Below are positions 1-5,500 of a DNA stretch of 7,333 bases, piece by piece (the first letter of the stretch is position 1; every line of letters begins with the position of its first letter). The notes beneath the pieces are model-generated. The model did no database searches and was not told the origin of the DNA. It saw only the letters and a program-made list of their open reading frames with translations. The stretch is from an uncultured Woeseiaceae bacterium (GTDB lineage Bacteria; Pseudomonadota; Gammaproteobacteria; Steroidobacterales; Woeseiaceae): positions 1-7,333 of the forward strand of contig CALZHX010000119.1 in the NCBI GenBank assembly GCA_945787435.1, written 5' to 3'. The translations under genes and the position numbers were made by a program.

Positions 1-320
1 ATGAGCACGGCGACGATGATGGCCTGGCCAAGAGCAACGCGCAGTCCGTCATTATCATCCGCGCCGAAGCGCTGTGCCGCGATACCTGTTGTGCCCATAC
101 GCAGGAAATTCATCCCGGTATACAGGAACCCGAAGATCGTGCTGCCGATCGCAACGGCACCCAGGTAAGTCGGGCTGTCGAGGTGTCCGGTAACACCCGT
201 GTCCACCATGCCGAGCAATGGCGCGGAAATATTGGACAGGATCATTGGCGCGGCGATGCGCCAGACATCGCGGTTCGCGGGCAGGCGATCGGCGCTCAAT
301 CGCGCATCATCCGAAGGCAT
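1..320 (-). CDS. dinF: MATE family efflux transporter, DinF type (5' part, runs off left edge)
   Basis: This is the N-terminal 106 codons of a multidrug/toxin exporter of the MATE family, a cytoplasmic-membrane protein that exports compounds using a cation gradient. Visible features are a short polar N-terminus (residues 1-18), a first membrane segment at about 20-42 with the family's conserved Pro25 and Asp40 (P-MILSN and GMVDT), a second at about 52-72, and the FLRMGTTGIAAQ loop at 72-83. All of these resemble E. coli DinF closely. The start ATG (318-320) lies inside the end of the upstream acyl-CoA dehydrogenase gene (14-bp overlap). An in-frame TGA three codons upstream makes it the first usable start. 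An AAGGAG lies 13 nt upstream, a little far. Translation is therefore probably coupled to the upstream gene. The family call is secure; the transported substrate is unknown. Confidence 0.9.
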   Translation of the reverse strand, partial: MPSDDARLSADRLPANRDVWRIAAPMILSNISAPLLGMVDTGVTGHLDSPTYLGAVAIGSTIFGFLYTGMNFLRMGTTGIAAQRFGADDNDGLRVALGQAIIVAVL

Positions 321-1527
321 TGACGCCAGTCAACTCCTTGCCGATGACAAGCTGGTGAATTGTCTCGGTACCTTCATAAGTGATGACACTTTCCAGGTTG
401 AGCATGTGCCGAACGGGAACATACTCGGCGCTGATACCGGCGCCACCAAGAATGTCACGCGCATCGCGCGCAATATCGATTGCGGCGCGGCAGTTGTTCC
501 ACTTGGCCAGCGATACCTGTGACGGGCTGAGATTGCCCTGGTCCTTGATACGTCCGAGACGCAGCGCTAGTAGCTGGGCCGTCGTAATGCGCCGCGCCAT
601 ATCGGCGAGCCGGATCTGGATAGTCTGCGTATGCGAGATCGGCCGGTTAAACAGCACCCGGTCATCCGAGTAACGAAGAGCTTCATCGAGGCAGGCCTGT
701 GCGGCGCCGATGACGCCCCATGAAATACCGTAGCGAGCCTGGGTCAGGCAGCTCAGCGGTCCCTTGAGCCCTGTGATACCGGGCAAGACGCTGGAGTCGG
801 GTACGCGAACGTTGTCAAAAAACAGTGCTGACGTTACCGACGCGCGCAGCGAAAACTTGTTCTCGATCTCCTGCGTTGTAAACCCCGGAGCGTCCTTCTC
901 AACGAGAAATCCCTTCACGCCTTCTTCTGTCATTGCCCAGACAACGGCGACATCCGCCAGGCAGCCGTTCGTGATCCACATCTTCGCGCCGTTGATGACC
1001 CAGTCATCGCCATCGCGTTTCGCATGCGTTTTCATATTGCTCGGGTCGGATCCGCCATGCGGTTCGGTCAGACCGAAGCAACCTATAGCCTCGCCCCGCG
1101 CCAGCGGCGGCAGCCAACGGTCTTTCTGCTCGTCAGAACCATAGGCGTGAATCGGATACATGACGAGGCTGCTCTGCACCGACACGAAGCTCCTGAGGCC
1201 GCTGTCACCGCGCTCAAGTTCCTGGCAGATCAGGCCGTAGCAGACGCTGTTGAGACCGGCACAGTCGTAGCCGTCGATCGAACTGCCGAAAAGTCCCAGC
1301 TCTGCAACCTGCGGAATGAGCTCCTTCGGGAACGTGTGTTGCTCAAAGGCCTCGCGCATCAATGGGATGACCGCGTCATCCACAAAGCGAGCGACAGTTT
1401 CCTGCACCATGCTCTCTTCGTCGCTCAGTTCCGAGCGAACATCAAAGAGATCGAGTGGATTCAGTTTGGTATTTCGTGAGTTCAAAATGGTATTCCGATG
1501 CGGCGATACAGGACCGACAATAACCAC
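307..1527 (-). CDS. gcdH: Glutaryl-CoA dehydrogenase (acyl-CoA dehydrogenase family)
   Basis: This FAD-dependent enzyme is predicted to oxidise and decarboxylate glutaryl-CoA to crotonyl-CoA in lysine/tryptophan-type catabolism, passing electrons to ETF. It follows human GCDH closely throughout. The GCDH-specific substrate pair is present: Glu105 and Arg112, seven residues apart, ahead of SVQSSL (116-121); Arg112 matches the arginine that binds the distal carboxylate. The flavin/substrate loop CFGLTEP is at 150-156, GSDPS at 159-163, KFSLRAS in the middle, the ARYGI-WG motif follows, and the catalytic base is Glu385 in TYEGT. The listed GTG start (1525-1527) gives 406 aa and runs 46 bp into the upstream DUF962 gene. 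A TTG at 1483-1485 would give 392 aa, nearer the usual length, and overlap the upstream stop by only 4 bp (TTGA). Neither has a strong ribosome-binding site. The true start is unsettled; the function is well supported by the residues. Confidence 0.93.
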   Translation of the reverse strand: MVIVGPVSPHRNTILNSRNTKLNPLDLFDVRSELSDEESMVQETVARFVDDAVIPLMREAFEQHTFPKELIPQVAELGLFGSSIDGYDCAGLNSVCYGLICQELERGDSGLRSFVSVQSSLVMYPIHAYGSDEQKDRWLPPLARGEAIGCFGLTEPHGGSDPSNMKTHAKRDGDDWVINGAKMWITNGCLADVAVVWAMTEEGVKGFLVEKDAPGFTTQEIENKFSLRASVTSALFFDNVRVPDSSVLPGITGLKGPLSCLTQARYGISWGVIGAAQACLDEALRYSDDRVLFNRPISHTQTIQIRLADMARRITTAQLLALRLGRIKDQGNLSPSQVSLAKWNNCRAAIDIARDARDILGGAGISAEYVPVRHMLNLESVITYEGTETIHQLVIGKELTGVNAFG

Positions 1528-1976
1528 GCCGGGCCTATCATCATTAGCTGAAGATCTTGTAGTACGGGGCGCAGACTACTCTCATTCCGGTGCCCCAGCC
1601 AGAGGCCGATGATACCGGCGACTAACAGGCCGATCGATACGCGCAGCGGCGAAAAACCCGACTGGCCGAGCCACACCTGGATGCCTGCTACGCCGAGGAT
1701 AAAAGGCAACATTCCGATTGCCAGCGACACCGAAATGATGAAGTAGTAGACAGCCGCGGCCATGAGAAATGCCGTACCCCAATTGAGCAGTGGCGAGATC
1801 TCGAAGAACTCATCGGGAATAGGCAGGGCCCACAATATGCCGACAGTGCCGAGCACAACCATCGGTACCGCTGCCCAGAAGACGACCGGGTAGGTCAGGT
1901 CCTGGTGGGTATCTTCATAGTGCTTGAGCCAGCCGTCGGTCTCGGTCATTGCCATTCTCATCGTCGGGTCAGTCAT
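1482..1976 (-). CDS. DUF962 / Mpo1-like membrane protein
   Basis: This is a small integral membrane protein of the DUF962 (COG4539, Mpo1-like) family. The yeast member Mpo1 is a dioxygenase acting on 2-hydroxy fatty acids; the role of bacterial members is largely unproven. The N-terminal WLKHYEDTH block (16-24) and the C-terminal GHRNE (128-132) plus LQDLQLMMIGPAWLL (139-153) match the family. Between them lie about four hydrophobic segments (roughly 30-50, 63-82, 85-104, 111-128). His24 and His129 are kept. Where the family normally has a second histidine ahead of the W-x-x-V/I-P turn, this protein has Phe33. The listed ATG gives 164 aa; ATGs at codons 6, 8 and 10 are alternatives, and codon 10 fits family length best. 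It is the first gene of the cluster with the glutaryl-CoA dehydrogenase. A link to fatty acid or acyl-CoA metabolism is inference only. Confidence 0.85.
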   Translation of the reverse strand: MTDPTMRMAMTETDGWLKHYEDTHQDLTYPVVFWAAVPMVVLGTVGILWALPIPDEFFEISPLLNWGTAFLMAAAVYYFIISVSLAIGMLPFILGVAGIQVWLGQSGFSPLRVSIGLLVAGIIGLWLGHRNESSLRPVLQDLQLMMIGPAWLLSVLYRRIGIPF

Positions 1977-2087
1977 TCTACATAAGGGCCTTCATTAAGT
2001 GCTTGTTCAGGTGCATCATTGCCAAATACGCGCATGGGCAAGCGGCGCCATTTCAGCTAATGGTGGTCGACAACTGGGAGACACAAA
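1977..2087. other. Divergent intergenic spacer between the DUF962 gene and the OmpA-like lipoprotein gene
   Basis: This 111-bp spacer must carry the promoters for both the leftward acyl-CoA dehydrogenase cluster and the rightward lipoprotein gene. I find no convincing -35/-10 pair. TTGCCA at 2019-2024 has no -10 partner at normal spacing, and GCTAAT at 2056-2061 has no -35 partner. A 5-bp inverted repeat, TTGCC (2019-2023) and GGCAA, flanks a short core but is too weak to call an operator. Confidence 0.5.
2076..2080 (+). promoter_or_regulatory. Shine-Dalgarno site of the OmpA-like lipoprotein gene
   Basis: GGGAG lies 7 nt before a TTG codon at 2088-2090. That ideal spacing, together with the lipoprotein signal peptide beginning exactly at this codon, decides in favour of the rare TTG start. 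Confidence 0.75.
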
Positions 2088-2759
2088 TTGAACAGCAAAA
2101 TACTGCAAATCGGAATTCTCGCGGTGGCCGCCCTGGCCGCCGGTTGTGAAACGCTGAACCCGTATACGGGCGAGTCAGAGACCAGTAACGCAACCAAGGG
2201 GGCGCTCATAGGGGCGGCCGCTGGTGCCGTGGTCGGACTGGCGTCCGGCGATGATGCCGTAGATCGCCGGCAGAGAGCGCTGATTGGTGCTGGCGTTGGC
2301 GCGCTGGCCGGCGGCTCGGTCGGCTACTACATGGATCAACAGGAAGCGAAGCTGCGCGCCGAGCTCGAAGGCACAGGTGTCAGTGTTACGCGAATCGGTG
2401 ACAACATCACGCTGAACATGCCAGGCAATATCACGTTTGCAACAAACAGCGCGGACCTGAATGCCGATTTCTTCAATGTGCTGAATTCCGTCAGTAAAGT
2501 ACTGAAGGAGTTTGACCAGACGATCGTCGAAGTGGCGGGCCACACCGATAACACCGGGTCCGACGATTACAACAAGGCGTTGTCTGATCGCCGCGCAAGT
2601 TCGGTCGCCAGGTACTTCGAGTCGCGCAAAATTACATCGCAGCGCTTGCTGACCGTCGGAATGGGCGAGTCTCGACCGATTGCTGACAACGGCACATCCG
2701 AGGGCCGCCAGGCCAATCGTCGCGTAGAGATAACCATGGTGCCGCTGACCAACGGTTAG
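2088..2759 (+). CDS. OmpA-family peptidoglycan-binding outer-membrane lipoprotein (YiaD-like)
   Basis: This is predicted to be an outer-membrane lipoprotein that tethers the membrane to peptidoglycan. Residues 1-19 form a lipoprotein signal peptide ending in AAGC, with lipidation at Cys20. The next residue is Glu, not Asp, so outer-membrane sorting by Lol is expected. Residues about 37-81 are a glycine-zipper region in two halves (GALIGAAAGAVVG and ALIGAGVGALAGG), typical of YMGG/YiaD-like proteins. The OmpA C-terminal domain spans about 115-218. It has GHTDNTG (151-157), N162 and LSDRRA (165-170). Asp154 and Arg169 occupy the positions of the diaminopimelate-binding Asp/Arg pair known from Acinetobacter OmpA, with the same 15-residue spacing. 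The length of 223 aa is normal for the group. The gene stands alone, divergent from the cluster on its left and convergent with rpoH. The exact physiological role is not evident. Confidence 0.9.
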   Translation: MNSKILQIGILAVAALAAGCETLNPYTGESETSNATKGALIGAAAGAVVGLASGDDAVDRRQRALIGAGVGALAGGSVGYYMDQQEAKLRAELEGTGVSVTRIGDNITLNMPGNITFATNSADLNADFFNVLNSVSKVLKEFDQTIVEVAGHTDNTGSDDYNKALSDRRASSVARYFESRKITSQRLLTVGMGESRPIADNGTSEGRQANRRVEITMVPLTNG

Positions 2760-2760
2760 G

Positions 2761-2809
2761 CGTCCTCATCTGCACTGGACGCACCACGACCCGCACGGCG
2801 TCGAGGACG
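2761..2809. terminator. Nested inverted repeat after the lipoprotein gene, possible terminator
   Basis: CGTCCTC (2761-2767) pairs with GAGGACG (2803-2809). Just inside, GACGC (2778-2782) pairs with GCGTC (2798-2802), giving a 12-bp GC-rich stem interrupted by a 10-nt bulge on one side. It starts one base after the lipoprotein stop codon. No T-rich tract follows on either strand, so it is not a standard intrinsic terminator. It may only slow polymerase or protect the 3' end. Confidence 0.3.
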
Positions 2810-2821
2810 GTGGCTGGATCA

Positions 2822-2842
2822 GCTACCGTCGCAAGACGTAGC
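2822..2842. terminator. Small hairpin just after the rpoH stop codon, possible 3'-end structure
   Basis: GCTAC (2822-2826) plus GTC (2828-2830) pairs with GAC plus GTAGC (2835-2842), with one bulged base at 2827 and a loop of GCAA as read on the plus strand. It lies five bases beyond the rpoH stop and also downstream of the convergent lipoprotein gene, so it could serve both. The missing U-tract makes intrinsic termination doubtful. Confidence 0.3.
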
Positions 2843-2847
2843 GCTAA

Positions 2848-3711
2848 TTACACTGCCATTGCCGTGCGCAGTTTCTTGATTGCGTTAGCTTCGATCTGGC
2901 GAATGCGTTCTGCGGATACACCGTATACATCGGCGAGTTCATGCAGCGTCTGCTTGTTCTCTGTGAGCCAACGGCTTTCGAGAATGTGGCGGCTGCGCTC
3001 ATCGAGCGTGGTCATGGCTTCGGCCATGCGGTGAGTTGCATCGTCGTGCCAGTCCGTCTTTTCGACCTGAGCCGCGGGATCGGCGTTCGGGCTCGGCAGG
3101 TAAGCCGCTGGTGTAAACGCGCGCTCGTCATCGGCGTCGGGTGCGGGATCGAAAATTGCGTCGCGGGCACTCAGGCGCCGTTCCATCTCGGTGACTTCTT
3201 TCGGCGTGACGCCAAGGTCCTTCGCGACAGCCTGCGTTTCGGCGTGTGACAGCCACGCAAGGCTCTTCTTGTTCTTGCGCAGGTTAAAAAACAGCTTGCG
3301 CTGCGCCTTGGTCGTCGCGACCTTAACGATGCGCCAGTTCTTCAAGACGAACTCGTGAATCTCGGCGCGAATCCAGTGAACCGCAAATGACACGAGTCGT
3401 ACGCCATAGTCGGGGTCAAATCGCTTGACGGCCTTCATAAGGCCAACGTTGCCTTCCTGGATCAGGTCACCGAGCGGCAATCCATAGCCCATGTAACCCT
3501 TGGCAATGTGAACGACGAAGCGCAGGTGTGCCATGACAAGCTCGCGCGCAGCATCGAGATCTTCCGCATCCCGAAATTGGTTGGCGAGCGACTGCTCGTC
3601 TTCCTTGCTGAGTACCGCAATCGAACCGACCGCATGGATGTACGCATCCAGGCTGCCGACCGGACCGGCGATCATTAGCTCGTGATTCATTGCTGTAACT
3701 GCTGTCGTCAT
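2848..3711 (-). CDS. rpoH: RNA polymerase heat-shock sigma factor sigma-32
   Basis: This is the alternative sigma factor that directs RNA polymerase to heat-shock (chaperone and protease) promoters. The protein has 287 aa, close to E. coli's 284. Sigma-70 region 2 is at about 50-125: LRFVVHIAKGYMGYGLP, then DLIQEGNVGLMKAV, then VRLVSFAVHWIRAEIHE. The sigma-32 hallmark RpoH box QRKLFFNLR is at 137-145, and a region 4.2 helix-turn-helix is at about 255-281 (TLHELADVYGVSAERIRQIE). The ATG at 3709-3711 is chosen because GGGAGG sits 6 nt upstream and the protein then aligns end to end with E. coli RpoH. An upstream in-frame GTG at 3747 falls inside a CIRCE operator and is rejected. The gene follows ftsX after 149 bp, with its own regulatory region. 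A CIRCE operator upstream predicts HrcA repression. Confidence 0.97.
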   Translation of the reverse strand: MTTAVTAMNHELMIAGPVGSLDAYIHAVGSIAVLSKEDEQSLANQFRDAEDLDAARELVMAHLRFVVHIAKGYMGYGLPLGDLIQEGNVGLMKAVKRFDPDYGVRLVSFAVHWIRAEIHEFVLKNWRIVKVATTKAQRKLFFNLRKNKKSLAWLSHAETQAVAKDLGVTPKEVTEMERRLSARDAIFDPAPDADDERAFTPAAYLPSPNADPAAQVEKTDWHDDATHRMAEAMTTLDERSRHILESRWLTENKQTLHELADVYGVSAERIRQIEANAIKKLRTAMAV

Positions 3712-3717
3712 TGATGA

Positions 3718-3723
3718 CCTCCC
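3718..3723 (-). promoter_or_regulatory. Shine-Dalgarno site of rpoH
   Basis: GGGAGG on the minus strand lies 6 nt before the ATG at 3709-3711. It fixes the rpoH start and excludes the longer reading frame. The start codon sits in a short interrupted palindrome (GTCAT-CA-ATGAC, 3707-3718). Confidence 0.8.
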
Positions 3724-3740
3724 ATTTGCCAGCGCCAATT

Positions 3741-3767
3741 TTAGCACTCGTCCAGTTAGAGTGCTAA
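3741..3767. promoter_or_regulatory. CIRCE operator (HrcA binding site) upstream of rpoH
   Basis: TTAGCACTC (3741-3749) and GAGTGCTAA (3759-3767) form a perfect 9-bp inverted repeat with a 9-bp spacer. This is exactly the established CIRCE consensus bound by the heat-shock repressor HrcA. The inner edge is 29 bases from the rpoH ATG. The element therefore probably lies in the rpoH leader or at its promoter, the usual position for CIRCE ahead of groESL and dnaK operons. As RNA it could also form a 9-bp hairpin in the leader. Its only sensible target here is rpoH, since ftsX lies on the upstream side. That HrcA controls rpoH in this organism is inference. Confidence 0.92.
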
Positions 3768-3783
3768 CAGGGGCAGAAGTTCC

Positions 3784-3809
3784 TTGGGGAGCAGTGAGAT
3801 AATATCAAT
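3784..3809 (-). promoter_or_regulatory. Possible sigma-32-like promoter of rpoH
   Basis: On the minus strand, ATTGAT (3809-3804; consensus CTTGAA, core TTGA kept) is followed after 14 nt by CCCCAA (3789-3784; consensus CCCCAT). The predicted transcript start near 3777 would lie about 10 bases before the CIRCE, a typical operator position. The surrounding stretch (3796-3824) is much more AT-rich than its neighbours and also holds -10-like hexamers (TATTAT, 3804-3799; TAAAAT, 3824-3819), neither with a good -35. A promoter somewhere in this gap is likely; the sigma-32 assignment is tentative. Confidence 0.35.
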
Positions 3810-3860
3810 AAAAACAATATTTTACGGGCAGAACTGCTGATTGGATTATGTTGAATACAG

Positions 3861-4826
3861 CTATCGCGGCTCAATGCGTCGCATATGTCGCGCGGCGGCA
3901 AACCACGACCCGACGAGCCCCAGCAGGACGCCGACGCCCAGTATGGCCAGGCTTTCATCCAGCGACAACGCGACAACCGATACACCACTCTTGTAGAGGC
4001 CGGCCAGCCGCGCTGCCGGTTGTTCGAGCAGGAACAGGCCGTACTGCACGAGACCCAGCGCGAGTCCACCGCCGAAAAGGCCGTACCAGAAGCCCGACCA
4101 CAGAAACGGCCTGCGCACGAAAGCATTACTCGCGCCAATCAGTTTTGTGACTTCTATTTCCTCGCGGCGGTTCTGGATGTCCAGCCGAATCGTATTGCCA
4201 ATGATCACGACGATAGCGACGCCGAGTAGTGACGCACCAATGACAATCGCCTGCCTGACCATGTCGAGAATCGCATGAAAGCGCTGCACCCACTCGGTAT
4301 CCACCTGCACGAGATCGGCCTCCGGCAGGTTGGCCAGTTCTTCCTGCAGCAGGATCATTGACTGGCTGGTGTTCGCCGGGCCGGGGCGCACGACGAGCGT
4401 GTGCGGCAACGGGTTGTCAGACAACTGATCAAGGGCCGCACCGAATCCGGATTGCTCCTTGAAGTCTTCAAGCGCATCGCTTGAAGTGATCAGACGCACA
4501 TTCTCAACATCGGCGCGTTGCTCTATAAGCCTCGCGAGACCCTCTGCTTCACTTTCAGTTATTGCGCGCTTGAGGTAGATCGAAAAATCCAGTGCGTTGT
4601 CCCAGCCCTCGCTGACCGTGCGGGCATTCTTGACAACAAGATTGAGCGCAGCGGGAATCGCGAGCGTGACCGCGATCACCAGGATGATCATCAGGCTTGC
4701 GAACGGTTGTCGGAACAGACGCCCGAGTGAGCCAATCGACGTGCCGACATGGCGCAGGAACCAGATTGATATCGGACCTGAAGAACGCACCGGCGCGACA
4801 GCATCGGAGTGACGTGTTACTGCCAT
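3861..4826 (-). CDS. ftsX: Cell division protein FtsX (permease-like subunit of FtsEX)
   Basis: This is the membrane half of the FtsEX complex. It sits at the division septum and passes ATP-driven conformational changes to periplasmic peptidoglycan-hydrolase activators. The 321-aa protein has the family layout. A cytoplasmic N-terminus leads to a first membrane segment at about 42-65, then a periplasmic domain to about 190 (containing SIYLKRAITESEAE and the LPHTLVVRP stretch). Three more membrane segments follow at about 193-214, 247-267 and 291-312. NRREEIEVTKLIGAS, between segments 2 and 3, is the characteristic cytoplasmic loop of this permease fold. The ATG overlaps the end of ftsE by 10 bp and has a strong purine-rich AGGAGGAGG 7 nt upstream, embedded in ftsE's Glu-rich tail. 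It is the last gene of the ftsYEX block; rpoH follows. Confidence 0.95.
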   Translation of the reverse strand: MAVTRHSDAVAPVRSSGPISIWFLRHVGTSIGSLGRLFRQPFASLMIILVIAVTLAIPAALNLVVKNARTVSEGWDNALDFSIYLKRAITESEAEGLARLIEQRADVENVRLITSSDALEDFKEQSGFGAALDQLSDNPLPHTLVVRPGPANTSQSMILLQEELANLPEADLVQVDTEWVQRFHAILDMVRQAIVIGASLLGVAIVVIIGNTIRLDIQNRREEIEVTKLIGASNAFVRRPFLWSGFWYGLFGGGLALGLVQYGLFLLEQPAARLAGLYKSGVSVVALSLDESLAILGVGVLLGLVGSWFAAARHMRRIEPR

Positions 4827-5500
4827 GCGGGATCCTCCTCCTCGTGCTCAACGAGATTGCCAGCATCGAGCTCGATGCGCGAACAGCCCATGCGATCGAT
4901 CAGCGAAATATCGTGGCTTGCGATCAGCAACGTCACACCAACCTCATTGAAGCGACGAAAAATTCGCATGACCTCAAGCGACAAATCCGGATCGAGATTT
5001 CCGGTCGGCTCGTCGGCGATGAGCAGCTTTGGTCGCGTGACTATTGCACGCGCAATGCCGACACGCTGTTGTTCGCCGGCCGACAGGGTTTCCGGGTTCT
5101 GTTTTTCCTTGTGCAGCAGTCCAACCTGGTCCAGGGCTGCACGAACGCGCCGGCCGGCATCACGATGACCGACGCCCGCGATAACAAGTGGCAAAGCAAC
5201 GTTATCGGACACCGGCCGATCGTAGAGTAGCTTGTGGTCCTGGAAGACCATGCCTATCTGTCTTCGGTACGCGGGAATCCTGCGCCGTTTAACGCGCCGC
5301 GTATTCTGGCCGTCAACGATGACCTGCCCACTCGTTGGGCGCTCGATCAGGGCGATAAGGCGCAGCAAGGTACTTTTCCCTGCACCCGAATGTCCGGTGA
5401 TGAACAGCATCTCGCCCTTGTCGACGGACAAAGTCAGGCCCGACAAAGCCTCCTGTCCACCGGGGTAACGTTTCGTTACGTCATCGAGCTGAATCATCAT
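4817..5500 (-). CDS. ftsE: Cell division ATP-binding protein FtsE
   Basis: This is the cytoplasmic ATPase of the FtsEX complex, which recruits late divisome proteins and powers control of septal peptidoglycan hydrolysis. All ABC motifs are present: Walker A GHSGAGKST (36-44), Q-loop Gln87, signature LSAGEQQR (139-146), Walker B LLIADE with catalytic Glu164, D-loop NLD (168-170) and switch His196. The signature has Ala where the common form is LSGGE. The length of 227 aa is normal. The start ATG shares ATGA with the ftsY stop (4-bp overlap, 5497-5500), pointing to translational coupling. A second ATG immediately follows and could equally be used. The tail is Glu/Asp-rich (EHEEED) because it encodes the ftsX ribosome-binding site. 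Confidence 0.96.
   Translation of the reverse strand: MMIQLDDVTKRYPGGQEALSGLTLSVDKGEMLFITGHSGAGKSTLLRLIALIERPTSGQVIVDGQNTRRVKRRRIPAYRRQIGMVFQDHKLLYDRPVSDNVALPLVIAGVGHRDAGRRVRAALDQVGLLHKEKQNPETLSAGEQQRVGIARAIVTRPKLLIADEPTGNLDPDLSLEVMRIFRRFNEVGVTLLIASHDISLIDRMGCSRIELDAGNLVEHEEEDPAWQ

Noticed and set aside
1024..1479. Plus-strand reading frame of 151 codons
   Set aside because: It lies wholly antisense to the well-conserved glutaryl-CoA dehydrogenase, with no domain or signal of its own.
1978..1983. ATG-TAG start-stop pair on the minus strand just before the DUF962 gene
   Set aside because: It has no ribosome-binding site of its own and a six-base match is easily chance.
3712..3747. N-terminal extension of RpoH from a GTG at 3747
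   Set aside because: The GTG lies inside the CIRCE arm, the added residues have no counterpart in RpoH, and the ATG at 3711 has a strong Shine-Dalgarno site.
3799..3804. Sigma-70 promoter for rpoH based on TATTAT
   Set aside because: It is a good -10-like hexamer, but the sequence 17 nt upstream (CCGTAA) is not a -35, so I did not call it separately.
4697..5230. Plus-strand reading frame of 177 codons
   Set aside because: It is antisense to ftsE and the start of ftsX; the composition is a shadow of those genes and no family is recognisable.
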